Assembly (NCBI GenBank): GCA_023614405.1
Contig: CM042691.1
Location: 176,238,927 to 176,302,926, forward strand
Direction: 5' to 3'
Source of the DNA: Avena insularis
Taxonomy: Eukaryota > Streptophyta > Magnoliopsida > Poales > Poaceae
DNA: 64,000 bases
Part shown: positions 12,504 through 24,378 of the stretch, in pieces
How the letters are laid out: every line of letters starts with the position of its first letter
How positions within the stretch are numbered: the stretch's first letter is position 1
Position numbers and translations under genes: made by a program
Notes under the pieces: generated by a model
What the model saw: only the letters and a program-made list of their open reading frames with translations
Told to the model about the DNA's origin: nothing
The model's database searches: none

Positions 12504-13051
12504 TCTTGGCACCCGAAAACCTCACCCATCGCAACATGGGTAGAGTTATGTATCATCCCTGCCTCTGTCTTGTAAGACTCTATGTACTCTGACACCTGGC
12601 AGTTTAGTCCTAATCTATATTGTTCAAGTACCCTCGCCTCTAATCGGCCCGAACATGTTATTTTCCTGCTTGAATCTTGTTTCGTAATATGCCAGAATGA
12701 TGCCTTTCCTTGTATGTTTTACCCAGGACATTGCATCAGACCGAACCCCGAACGACCTTATTCCCAAGGACCCTGTTCCTAGACCGCCAACCTCCAATGG
12801 CATCCTCCAACATAACAGACTCCTAACTAGCCCAGAACAAACTATTAGGAAGCTAGTTACCCGCCCTTCCCTCTACGACTACTACCTCCAGAAATGGCAT
12901 CGGTGTCTCTAAATAAAGCGATTTATACAAGTTCTATAGAAGATAACCACGTCCGGGCGAAATGTGCGGCGCCATTTCCCTGCATCAGCTTACGACTCAA
13001 ATCAAGAAAGTCGGCTGCTCCACCAAGAACCCCTAGTGTAGCTCTAAGGGG

Positions 13052-13068
13052 GAAAGACTGCGTCTTTC
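13052..13068. repeat. Element A palindrome, copy 2
   Basis: GAAAGA-CTGCG-TCTTTC within CTAAGGGG...CTCACCC, the same layout as copies 1 and 3. Confidence 0.65.
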
Positions 13069-13380
13069 TCACCCAAATATTCGATAGAACCTTGGAGTCG
13101 AACACTAGTTATTCGGTAAGTGCTGACCACCCCTACAAAATCCGAATCATAGACCCTGCAAGAAGGATGACAATCGGCACTTCTCCAGAATTAGAAGGTA
13201 CTTCAGGAAAGTTCTCCATTGCAGAGTCGACAGCCTAGCCAGCACTTCTGACGTCTCAAGATCAAGAAAGCAGAAAGGCAGACATCAATAAGAAAGGACC
13301 GGAGAAGGCTGCACTCGCCATCTCACCGCAATAAGAAAGGACCCCACCGACGCTAAACTTACCTAGAATCGTCCTAAGGG

Positions 13381-13399
13381 GAAAAGACTGCGTCTTTTC
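13381..13399. repeat. Element A palindrome, copy 3
   Basis: GAAAAGA-CTGCG-TCTTTTC, perfect 7-bp arms, preceded by CCTAAGGG exactly as in copy 2. Confidence 0.65.
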
Positions 13400-13533
13400 T
13401 ACTCGTTTAATCCAAAGCCACTTAGCTCCGAACCGTAACTGACCATGCTTGTTTGTTGAAAAACCTGTTAACATCCTATATTTCCATCGCTAAAATTGTC
13501 AAGCGGATGTTATCACCCAACCCTACTCCTCCC

Positions 13534-13570
13534 TAATCTCGGGACGAGATTATTTTAAGGGGGAAAGGTC
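13534..13570 (+). promoter_or_regulatory. Pre-PPT palindrome and polypurine tract of element A
   Basis: TAATCTCGGGACGAGATTA (13534-13552, 8-bp arms) is followed by the purine tract AAGGGGGAAAGG and then the 3' LTR at 13571. A TCGGGACGA-type palindrome just before the PPT is a familiar feature of Tekay/Del-type gypsy elements. The tract primes plus-strand DNA synthesis. Confidence 0.75.
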
Positions 13571-14587
13571 TGTAACATCCCAATTTCAGCAATCCTGATT
13601 TGTTGTCCAAATGTCAAAAATTATGGGGAACAAAAACTTTTTCTTGCTAAGAGTTGAAATGGTTGCTTACTCGTTTGCTTGTGTACATGCAACTGATTGT
13701 GTATTACGTGATATACTTCTTATCTCAACCCTATTTGATAAAGGATATTTTACAAAAGAGAGGTCTTGGCTCATCTTTCATATTCTCCAATGTTCCGTCA
13801 TTTCAAAACCTGAGCCAAGATGACTTTGACACAACAAAAGGTATTGCTAGTTCTATTAACAAAACTACGGAGACCTATATACAATCTCCTTGTGTTTTCA
13901 AGACAGAACATTCAACTACTATTATCTCTCGGTTTTCCAAAACCTTTTCCCTAAAAACCTCTCCACTCTAATCTTGATAGAAATACCAAGAGTTACTTAT
14001 CTTACTTCAAAACATAAACAATTCAAAATACTCATGCTAACCTCAAGCTAGGCTTGAGGATGACTTTAATAGTAGTTCGACAAGTTTAATAAGATGAATT
14101 GCCTTGATCTGCCGATTGCCTTGTTTGCTTAGGAACTAGAGTGAGCTAATCTATTACTCATCCCTTAGGACCCATTCTATGTCTGTGATCATCAATCTCA
14201 AACAAAGCATCCAAATCTGGATCAACCCAAGCCACTTGAGTGACCATACCCTATATTCAATCTATACCTCAACGTCATACCTTTGATCACGATATTGGAA
14301 CCTAGCATCCTCTCAAAATCATCTACACTTGTACTCTAGTCTAAAACCCTAAATCCAAGTCTAGAATTCTTATCTAGATCCAATCTTTGGAGCTCTACCT
14401 TCTCCAACAAATGTGCATTCTTGAGAATGTATTTGAACCATCTTGTAGTACATCATTAGTACTACCAAATCCCACTCTTTCCCCTGGGTAAACCATTCTG
14501 GTTCCCACTCATCCATGATGGTTTTGTAGTCAAGATAATAATATTTTCTGTAAATCTTACCATCTTACCTACTTTGGCGGAAGCTCC
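13571..14587 (+). repeat. 3' LTR of element A, part 1
   Basis: Begins TGTAACATCCCAATTTCAG and is collinear with 4768-5850 (with a small deletion relative to the 5' LTR near 14250). It is interrupted at 14588 by element B; the last five bases GCTCC are B's TSD. Confidence 0.9.
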
Positions 14588-17500
14588 TGTGACACCCCCG
14601 GGATCAGGGCTAAACAAATCCCAGACCTCCGTCTGACATAATCTTAACCTTGAGCTCGAGGGTATCCAGTGAAGAATCGATAACACAATAGTGACCCTAC
14701 GACATGAAATTTATTACAGCAAGCTCATAACTGAGCAGAGAACCAAATTATTACAAGCAGAGGTCACCGTCCACAAACATCAAACAACGGAAGGCAAATT
14801 ATGCTATTAAGTATAGCAAACTTAACAAATGGCCTAAGATGCCTGAAGCATAACGATGACGTCCCAGCCCATAGATTCCAGGCTGCCGGTCGGGAACCCC
14901 AAGCTACTCGTCGATGTCGATGTTGTACGGAACTCGTCTTCAGGGAACACTTACTCTGTCAAAAGTATCAACAAACCAAGGGTGAGTACAGGGTGTACTC
15001 CGCAAGACTTATGGATGGTGGAGTTGTTTTGCATGAAGCCATCTTTTGTTTATAAAACAAGAGAGCGAAGAAGCTCGTCTACTCAGAGTATTATTAAAGG
15101 GGATAAGAGAGTGACATCTCCAAAATATTGATCATCATCTTTTGATATCCACCAAGTCGTCATCATCACCTGAACTAGGATCACCCCCTCGTAATCATGA
15201 GGAAGCATCCTTAAGCACACGTTGATCTGCCAAGTTTTACGATTAGGTTAAAGTTCTCTATGATCTTAGAATCTGGTCACCAAGAGTTCATAACCGTGAA
15301 CACGACTTTTCGAAAAGATTTAACCCTGCAGGGGTGTACAAATTTACCCACACGTACCAACCGACTCTTAATGCCAACGTTATTAGCCCTCTTCCTTGGA
15401 AGGTCGGCGGAGGGTGGTTGGCCACGACCTTTACCTTGCTTTCGGTGAGACCATGAGTCATGCAATAAGTATTGTTCCGCCATAACGGGTCAAATCCCGA
15501 AGTAGGTACTTAAAGATGTGAGGCGAGTTTGGTGTACTATGGGTGCCATCAACCCCAAGGAACCCGGTCCACGCTTCCCTACTTGTATGAATGCACCTCC
15601 TTCACCTCCTCTTTCGAAAACATTTTCAATGCGTATGTCGAATGGAACACCCAAACTATGTGACTCATGGAATCTACTAGGCAAGTTAATCAGGCGAGGG
15701 GTTCCCAAGCCCCGTGTGGCTGTACGCTCATCTCGGTGCCAAAGGCAAGAACTCAGTTCCTAGTGGTGGCGAGCATTGGACTAGAAAAACCACATCCCAC
15801 TGTGGCCTCCCATACAAGCCTTAGCATGTTTAATCTCATATCACTGATCTCATCTCATCATGTTCTCCTGTCATACTAGATTCTCTGCATCTGATACATC
15901 ATCTGGATGGACCAGAACTGGCAGCTATGCATGGCTAAGCAAGACTTAGATATAAGCTCTAGAATTGCTCACAAGCCAAACCTATTTATGCTAGGAGCAT
16001 TGGATCAGGTAATATAAGCTCAAGGGAGTAATGCAATAGATAGGATACTTTATCTATTGATAAAAGACCACAGTAGAATCGTATGCATCATGGCAAAATT
16101 GAAATGCTTTCGAAATCATAGGATTATATCATGATGGGGCTATGCTTGCCTTAGCAAGTTGATAACCAGAAAGCAGGGCTTTGAGAGCCTTGTACTTGAC
16201 TTGTTACAGTTGGTCAAGTATTATTTGTCGATCTTCGAACTTTGCTGATGTTGTCCTTGACTTCGATCCCGATCTCGACATCGTATTCTACCGGAAAGAA
16301 CCAAATACCGGAAAGAGAGGGAGCAATCAACAATGGCATCGATGCAATGCTCAAGCAAGTATGATGATATGACAAGTTGAATTTTATTGAAAAGTAACCC
16401 TAAGGCATGCTCGACCATTTAATCGGGGTTCCGATGGGTGAAAACCCTAACTCGGGGAAACTCCGGATGTATATGAGAGGGGTTACTATGTTCTTCTAAT
16501 TATACTTGTCATTTATGTTGTTCAACAATGCATTATTATAGCATAGATAGATAGGTATTATTTTTCTGAACATTTTGATATATTATTTGTATTTTTCTGA
16601 TTTATAAATAATTACTTATTGAATTTATAAGTTTTATACCAATTTTAGAAATTATTAAACCATTTCTTAATTTAAATAAAACTATATATATTTTTTACAC
16701 AGAGGGCTAGGCTAGCCATAGAGACAGACAGGTGGCGCACTAGCCTCCACACAGGCAAAGTGGGACAGGGGGGCCGGTTTGTTATTTATCACCGATGGAG
16801 TAGCTAGACAGAGAGGCTGACGAGTGGGACCTGGTACACGTTGGCAAGCCACGCAGGCGCCACGCGGGCTCGCTGGCGAGCACCGCAGACGGTGGCAGGG
16901 AACGGCGTTTGAGGTCGAGTGGGGATGCGCAGTTGCTACGGCTCGAAGCGGAGCGACACGGGGAGCAATAAAATGGCGGCGCCGCTAGCGGGAGGTCGCC
17001 GGAGACGCAACGGTGAGCGGCACCGACGACGTCGCTTGCAGGTGCTCGGCGGCAGAGCGATCTAGAGGGAGAGGGAGAACGCGAGGTGGTGATGGAGCAC
17101 CGCATGCTCACCCTGAATGCGTTGGTGGTGGTGTCGACGCTGGAGGAGCTCCTGAACGACGGCGATTGAAGACGACGGTGGCGGTCGGACCTCGGAGAGA
17201 CGAGCTCGATTTGGACGCCTGGGAGCACGCCGGCTCACGGGATTGAGGGAAATCAAACGAGTCGAGCAACACGGAGCTCCGAAGCTTCACGGCGGGGGTT
17301 GGGGTGGCCGGGAACGGCGAGGCGCAGGCGAGCTACGAGGCTAGGGCTACGGGGAGGTCGTCCGAGAGAGATTGAGGGGATAAGGGCACAGGAGAGGGGT
17401 CGGCGTGGTCTTATCCTCGTTAGGGAGCTCGTCGAACGACGAGGAGGAGGAGGTGGTGATCAACGGTGGCACCGGCGACACGGAGCTGTGCGCCTGGGAG

Positions 17501-17953
17501 AAGGAAGACGACGAGGAGAGGGAGTGAAGGGGTATGGGCCGTGTTGGGCTGGCTGCTGCGCGGGTGGGCGGCAGAGAGAGAGGAAAGGCGCTGGGCCGGC
17601 CTGCGCTGCGGCCTTTCTAGCTAGTCTGACTTGTTTTTATTTTGTAGAATCTTTTTCTTTTTATGTTTATCTATTTCTGTTTTGTATTTGAATTTCCAAC
17701 TGTTTTTGAATCATTCAAAAATACCAGAGGTTTTTATAAAACATATGAAATAGTGTGGGGCCCTTTTAGTCCATTTGGGCTCCAATATTTTGGCACTTTT
17801 CAAATTACAAAACCTTTTGAATGCATTTCAAAGAGTGGGTAGAATTAGGGTTTAGGATTTGATTTATTTTCTTCAATCCATAACTTAAAGGATGATGCTC
17901 ATGTAATGCACAATCAATCCTAATTACTATTTACTAAAAACTGGGGTGTTACA
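14588..17953 (-). repeat. 3' LTR of element B
   Basis: Plus-strand ends TGTGACACCCCCG and GGGGTGTTACA, 3366 bp. It retains about 415 bp (roughly 15073-15488) that the right LTR lacks. A GC-rich island at about 16700-17600 holds a 148-codon minus-strand frame that recurs at 23176-23622 only because the LTRs are copies. Confidence 0.9.
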
Positions 17954-17990
17954 GATCTATCCCCCTTATGAGAATCTCGACCCGAGATTC
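17954..17990 (-). promoter_or_regulatory. PPT and pre-PPT palindrome of element B
   Basis: Beside the left LTR lies ATCCCCCTTATG (a purine tract on the minus strand), then GAATCTCG-ACC-CGAGATTC (17972-17990), a perfect 8-bp palindrome. On the minus strand it reads AATCTCGGGTCGAGATT before the PPT, nearly identical to the motif in element A. Confidence 0.75.
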
Positions 17991-18879
17991 CAAAGGTAGG
18001 AAAAGAGACAGAGAGAGAAAGAAACAGGGTCACTCTAAAGATAAGAGGGAAACACACTAAATAACACGTAGAGTATCTTATGGTCAACTCATGGATGGAG
18101 TGTCTAGAAACAACTCTGAGATGACAAACATGAAACACATCAAGGTAACGGAGGAAACAAGAGGAGAAAGTTTCAACTTGTTAGATCGATGGTCTTCATA
18201 AGGATTGAGACCAGGGAACTTACAGGGAGGTTTTGAAGCTTCGGAAGAAGAAAGCTTCCAATAGAAAGAACATGACCACATACTTTGATAGATAACCTCT
18301 ACTAAATGGCTTAAGTAGATATTTCAGGTTGCAGAGATATGGATCAACAAAACCAAGCTGTTGAACTACTTTTGACACAGAAGGTTCACTCTTTCATTGA
18401 ATAGAAAGCCAAGACAGAAATGTGTTTTGGTGGAGAGGACTCGTAAGAGTCTTAGGAAACATGTATCAAAAGAAACTATTGATTACTAAAATCATAGTCA
18501 CTCTTAAAACATGGCTAAGAAAACAAAGGAAACTCTTTATTCATCCAGGTATACCAAAATCCTTGCCAACATCATGATATTAATTTACACCACTAGGATG
18601 AATAGTTAAGAAGATTCCTGATGACACGAGAAGAAAGAAAATTCATTCTCAGACTTCAAATACTTGGCACAACAAGACGCTTGCCAACATAAAGGGTCTG
18701 GAGGATTGACCGAGAGACATTTAGCAACACTACTTTAAATGTTCTCCTTGATGTTCGAGAAATCAGACACCAAGTAAAGGTCAGACTTCGGAGACCAAGG
18801 AAACCATAAGCACAACTCCTATAATGAATTATATAAGAAGCCTCACGAAGAGTGGTTGTTATTGCTGACTTCAAGAGAA
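17991..18879 (-). other. Element B internal region downstream of RNase H
   Basis: About 0.9 kb where integrase would be expected on the minus strand. I see no HHCC zinc motif and no D,D-35-E residues in any frame. The space is too short for a complete integrase, so it is deleted or decayed beyond recognition. Confidence 0.5.
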
Positions 18880-19765
18880 TTTGGCAAGAGGTCTTTCTGG
18901 CTAAGTGTGTCAGCCATTACATCAATCTTGCCAGATTTACAAAGAGACCAATATCAAAACCTTGAGGAACACCAATCATCATTGCTGCTTGAGATTCAGC
19001 TTTGGTTAGGTGGAATGATATTTCAGACTCAGCATGTCCGAATAGAAAATTTGCAACATTTACCACAAAGGTAAAGTTACTAAATTCTCAAGATAGGGAC
19101 TACAGTGTCAAGCTCTAAAAGATGGATCTAGATTGCTAGACCCATGTTAGCATCTTGTCGAAAGACAACTGCACACACATGAATTACAAACAATAAAACA
19201 CACATGCGTCCTTAAAGAAAGGGAGATAACTCTTCTCGAATCCATGGCGACATCTTCCAACATTTGCATGTGAACTAGAGAAGGTCACTTCTAACATCCA
19301 GAACACATACTTCGAGATGACTCGAAGATGGTTCTCGATTTTTTCCAACATTAATGCCAAATGTTCCATATGAATCAAATCTAGCATGGAGAAGATAAGG
19401 ATGTCATCGATGGGCTCAACAACAAACTTATCGAGACACTCCAAGAAGATAGAATCATATGTTGCATGAACAAGACAAAAATACTGGTCAGACCAAAGGA
19501 CATGAAAATGTACTCAAGTGAAACATCACGAGTAGATACATCGTCAAGATAGTCCTTGGAACTGAGTTTGATTTGACGATAACCCAAATCAAATCAAAGG
19601 TGGGGAAGACAATATATCCAAAAATTAAATACTATCTTTCTTCAACACGAACACCCTTTAAAAAGAAACAGAGTCGGATAAAACTTTTGTCTTACAACTC
19701 TCCAAGTTGTTGTTTAAGATCAACCAAGTAGTTCAGGGGTATCCAGTATGGATCCTTGGGAAAAG
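18880..19765 (-). pseudogene. Degenerate gypsy RT-RNase H (element B)
   Basis: Pieces of the gypsy RT-RNase H appear in the right order on the minus strand but in shifting frames. Near 19765-19690 there is a match to the RT entry segment (DLKQQLGEL then DKSFIR). Near 19587-19500 are GYRQIKLSSKD and MSFGLT. Near 19440-19390 is DKFVVEPIDDILIFSM, where the FIDD-type catalytic motif has Pro before Ile-Asp-Asp. Near 18960-18900 is SGKIDVMADTLSQK, the end of RNase H (compare GKANVVADALSRK). Stops and frameshifts interrupt all of it, so it is a pseudogene. The match identifies B as Ty3/gypsy, probably chromovirus-like. Confidence 0.75.
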
Positions 19766-21371
19766 CGCAGTTCAGAGAACTTTCTTACTCAAGAACTTTA
19801 CATCACGGTCATGTGGCAACATGGAGATACTTATATAAAGACATCCAGAATATCACAAACCACCGATAAGTCACTTAGTTCGAGAGGAAACTTGCTTTGT
19901 AGGCAAGAAGACACAATCTCAGAGCTTCGGCACAAGCCTAACTCTTTGATGGAAGAGATGTACCAGAATAGCGGACTTGGTAGCACAATCATCCTTTGCT
20001 TAGTGATAAGGTTAACCAATCACACTAGTAATGACTAAAATGTCCTTAGAGTTCAAAACAATGAAAATTGTTAAGAATCTCAGATAGCCACATTATTACT
20101 CACAGACATCACTCACGAGCGCGGAAGCTCGAGGAAGGGTAGGTAAATATGTGTAAGAGCATCACTTCATTAAGGCGTCAGGAAACTCAGCACGACCTCT
20201 TAGTATAAAAGAGTGTGACACTTTAAGGTAGAATAGACAGAAGCTAATCAATGATTCTTAATCTGCAGATTACAACACTTTGACCTAGTCCTAGATATGA
20301 CGAGGTACTGGAGTTTGTTTCTCCTAACATCCTGAAATTGTTTGTCATGATGGACCACAAGAGTATCTTGCTTCGGAAGACACCAACGCACATTTACTAC
20401 TTGGCTACCAACTGGTAGACAAAGGTCGGAAAATAACAAGGGGAAAGGAACATGCTCAAGATAGAATCCCGAGATGTGGATGCATAAGTCAACAATCTTC
20501 CGAAAACCAATGCAGAGAAGGGTAAGGTGTGGCAGAGTCACGAGTATAGATGCGAGACTCACGAGGAGTACTCTTGTCGTGATCTATTTGGTTCCATTAA
20601 AGAACATCTGCCATAGAATGTGGTAGGGGAAGTCCTTAATTGTCCCAATTCAATCGCGACAATAACCACAAGCTTGAAGGCTAGAATGGTAATACTAGCC
20701 ATCCAGAGGTAATGTGTGAACATTAACAACAGGGATCAAAGGGATGGATCTTGTATTAAAGGTCAGCTTCATGTACAAGATTCACAACACCAGAATCCAA
20801 CACAATCAGGGATCTTCGATTCAAGTCCAAAGGTTAAAACCCAAAGAAAGGAATAGCTACTGCTTGAGTGACGTAGCATACACTGCAAGTTAGTAACCAC
20901 GAGGTAGCTTCCAAAAGAAGAAACGACTTCTGAAGTACCCAAACAAATAAAAAGGAGGCACACAAGGCGAAAGTAAACCTCGAAGTCTAGAACAGAATAC
21001 TAAAGATCCAACAAAATTTTATTGTGGGTCCAAAAGATAGATAGATCATGATAGAAAGGAATCTCTCAGATGAGCAAGAGCAAGGGGAACAAGGAATTCA
21101 CATCACACACAACTCTAGAGAACTCAACACTAGGTCAACTGGCTTAGAAACGACATGCCAAGAAGGCACCTAAGCTTTGAAAGACTAGAAGAGATATCAA
21201 AACTTTTCTAAAATCAACACCAGATAAGATAACCTAGAGTTAGAGAGAAACAAGATAAGGAAATAAGAAGCATACTGGATTTTTCGCAAATACTTTTCAC
21301 CTTTGAAAATAGTTTTCACAAACACTAGACTCAACATCGACCAATAGCATGGTTTTCCTACGGTTGGTACT
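19766..21371 (-). other. Element B leader and presumed gag region, no recognisable coding
   Basis: Lies between the PBS and the RT remnant, where gag and protease belong. No CCHC knuckle, no DSG/DTG protease motif and no capsid-like helix pattern is seen. The right end (20350-21371) matches 1-1015 of element 0. Confidence 0.5.
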
Positions 21372-21383
21372 GCTCTGATACCA
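21372..21383 (-). promoter_or_regulatory. Primer binding site of element B (tRNA-iMet)
   Basis: GCTCTGATACCA is the exact reverse complement of TGGTATCAGAGC, 5 bp from the LTR at 21389. Confidence 0.85.
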
Positions 21384-21388
21384 AGACC

Positions 21389-24378
21389 TGTGACACCCTC
21401 GCGATCAGGGCTAAACAAATCCCAGACCTCCATCTGACATAAGCTTAACCTTGAGCTCGAGGGTATCCAGTGAAGAATCGATAACACAACAGTGACCCTA
21501 CGACACGAAATTTATTACAGCAAGCTCATAACTGAGCAGAGAACCAAATTATTACAAGTAGAGGTCACTGACCACAAACATCAAACAACGGAAGGCAAAT
21601 TATGCTATTAAGTATAGAAAACTTAACAAATGGCCTAAGAGGCCTGAAGCATAACGATGACGTCCCAGTCCATATATTCCAGGCTGCCGGCCGGGAACCC
21701 CAAGCTATTCGTCGGTGTCGATGTCGTATAGAACTCGTCTTCAAGGAACACTTACTCTGCCAAATGTATCAACGAAGCAAGGATGAGTACAGGGTGTACT
21801 CTGAAAGACTTTTGGCTGGTGGAGTTTTTTTGCATAAAGCCATCTTTGTTTATAAAATCTGGGAGAGAAGAAACTCGTAAAATCCCGAAGTTGGTACTTA
21901 AAGATGTGAGGCAAGGTTGGTTTACCAGGGGCGCCATCAACCCCAAGCAACCCGGTCCACGCTTCCCTACCTATATGAATGCACCTCCTTCACCCCCTCT
22001 TTTGAAAACATTTTCAATGCGTATGTCGAATGGAACACCCGAACTATGTGACTCATGGAATCTAGTAGGAAAGTTAATCAGGAGAGGGGTTCCCAAGCCC
22101 CGTGTTGCTGTACGCTCATCTCGGTTCCAAAGTCAAGAACTCAGGTCCTAGTGGTGGCGAGCATGGGACTAGAAAAACCACATCCCACTGTGGCCTCCCA
22201 TATAAGCCTTAGCATGTTTAATCTCATATCACTGATCTCATCTCATCACGTTCTTCTGTCATACTAGGTTCTCGGCATCTGATACATCATTTGGATGGAC
22301 CATAACTGACAGGTATGCATGGCTAAGCAAGACTCAGATATAAGCTCTAGGAGTGCTCACAAGACAAACCTAGTTATGCTAGGAGCATTGGATCAGGTAA
22401 TCTAAGCTCAGGGGAGTAATTCAATAGATAGGATACTCTATCTATTGATAAAAGACCATAGTAGGATCATATGCATCATGGCAGAATTGAGATGCTTTCG
22501 AAATCATAGGATTATATCATGATGGGGCTATGCTTGCCTTTGCCAGTTGATAACCATAAAGCAGGGCTTCGAGAGCCTTGTACTTGTCTTTTTACAGTTG
22601 GTCAAGTATTATTCGTCGATCTTCGAACTTTGACGATGTTGTCTTCGACTTCGATCCCGATCTCGACATCGTATTCTACCGGAAAGAACCAAATACCGGA
22701 AAGACAGGGAACAATCAACAATGGCATCGATGCAATGCTCAAGCAAGTATGATGATATGACAAGTTGAATTGTATTGAAAAGTAACCCTAAGGTATGCTC
22801 GACCATTTAATCGGGGTTCCGAGGGGTGAAAACCCTAACTCGGGGAAACTCCGGATGTATATGAGAGGGGTTATTATGTTCTTCTAATTATACTTGTCAT
22901 TTAAGTTGTTGAACAATGCATGATTATAGCATAGATAGTTAGGTATTTTTTTTTTGAACATTTTGATATATTATTTGTATTTTTCTGATTTATAAATAAT
23001 TACTTATTGAATTTACAAGTTTAATACCAATTTTAGATATTATTAAACCATTTCTTAATTTAAGTAAAACTGGATATATTTTTTACAGAGGGATAGGCTA
23101 TCCCTAGAGACAGACAGTGGAGCACTAGCCACCTCAGCCTCCACGCAGGCAAAGTAGGACAGGGGGGCCGGTTTGTTATTTCTCACCGAGGCAGTAGCTA
23201 GCCAGAGAGGCTAACGAGTGGGACCTGATACACGTTGGCAAGCCATGCAGGCGCCACGCGGGCTCGTCGGGGAGCACCGCAGACGGCGGTGGGGAATGGC
23301 ATTTGAGGGCGAGTGGGGATGCGCGGTTGCTACGGCTCGAAGCGGAGCGACACGGGGAGCAATAAAATGGTGGCGCCGCTAGCGGGAGGTCGCCAGAGAC
23401 GTAACAGAGAGCGGCACCGACGACGGAGCTTGCAGGTGCTCGGTGGCAGAGCGATCTAGAGGGAGAGGGAGAACGCGAGGTGGTGATGGAGAACCGCATG
23501 CTCACCCTGAACGCATTGGTGGCGGTGTCGAGGTTGGAGGAGCTCCTGAACGACGGCGATTGAAGACGACAGTGGCGGCCAGACCTTGGAGAGACGAGCT
23601 CGATTTGGACGCCTTGGAGCACGCCGGCTCACGCGGTTGAGGGCAATCGAACGAGTCGAGCAACACGGAGGTCCCTAGCTTCATGACGGGTTTGGGGTGG
23701 CTGGGAATGGCGAGGCGCAGGCGAGCTACGAGGCTAGGGTAACGTGTTGGGGTAATCTGGGAGAGAGGGAGGTCGTCCGGGAGAGATTGAGGGGATAAGT
23801 GCGAAGGAGAGGCGTCAGCATGGTCTTATCCTTGTTAGGGAGCTTGTCGGACGGCCAGGAGGAGGCGGTGGTGATCAACGGCGACGCCGGCGACACGGAG
23901 CTATGCGCCTGGGAGGAGGAAGACGACGACGAGAGGGAGTGAAGGGGTATGGGCCGGAGTGGGCTGTGCTGGGCTAGCTGCTGCGCGGGTGGGTGGCAGA
24001 GAGAGAGGAAAGGCGCTGGGCCGGCCTGGGCTGCGGCCTTTCTAGCTAGTCTGACTTGTTTTTATTTTGCAGAATCTTTTTCTTTTTCTGTTTATCTATT
24101 TCTCTTTTGTATTTGAATTTCCAACTGTTTTTGAATCATTCAAAAATACCAAAGGTTTTTATAAAACATATGAAATAGTGTGGGGCCCTTTTAGTCCATT
24201 TGGGCTCCAATATTTTGGCACTTTTCAAATTACAAAACCTTTTGAATGCATTTCAAATAGAGGGTAGAACTAGGGTTTAGGGTTTGATTTATTTTCTTCA
24301 ATGCACAACTCAAAGGATGATGCTCATGTAATGCACAATCAATCCTAATTACTATTTACTAAAAACTGGGGTGTTACA
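21389..24378 (-). repeat. 5' LTR of element B
   Basis: 2990 bp. Collinear with 14588-17953 but lacking about 415 bp at 21875-21885. The segment 21665-21880 carries variants that match solo LTR C instead of its own partner LTR (see findings). GC-rich island at about 23090-24050. Confidence 0.9.

Larger units (their letters stand above)
12504..13533 (+). other. Element A 3' internal region, non-coding
   Basis: About 1 kb with no protease, RT or integrase motif in any frame. An open frame at 12894-13238 lacks recognisable features. It carries palindrome copies 2 and 3. The equivalent space in autonomous gypsy elements would hold pol, so the absence is real for this copy. Confidence 0.6.
14588..24378 (-). 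mobile_element. Element B: degenerate gypsy retrotransposon, complete ends
   Basis: 9.8 kb, minus strand. Left (3') LTR 14588-17953, PPT beside it, 3.4-kb internal region, inverted PBS 21372-21383, right (5') LTR 21389-24378. TSD GCTCC at 14583-14587 and 24379-24383. Without B, the surrounding A LTR reads straight through (compare 5840-5880). The internal region holds a decayed RT-RNase H (18880-19765) and is too short for a full gag-pol. Same family as element 0 and solo LTR C. Confidence 0.9.

Noticed and set aside
16782..17228. 148-codon minus-strand frame, with an equal-length homologue at 23176-23622
   Set aside because: Both lie at the same place in the two LTRs of element B and are similar only because LTRs are duplicates. 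Composition is Ser/Arg/Pro/Ala-rich as expected from a GC-rich island, and elements 0 and C do not keep the frame.
17299..17691. 130-codon plus-strand frame
   Set aside because: Arg/Gly-rich translation of the same GC island, antisense to the element, not preserved in the other LTR.
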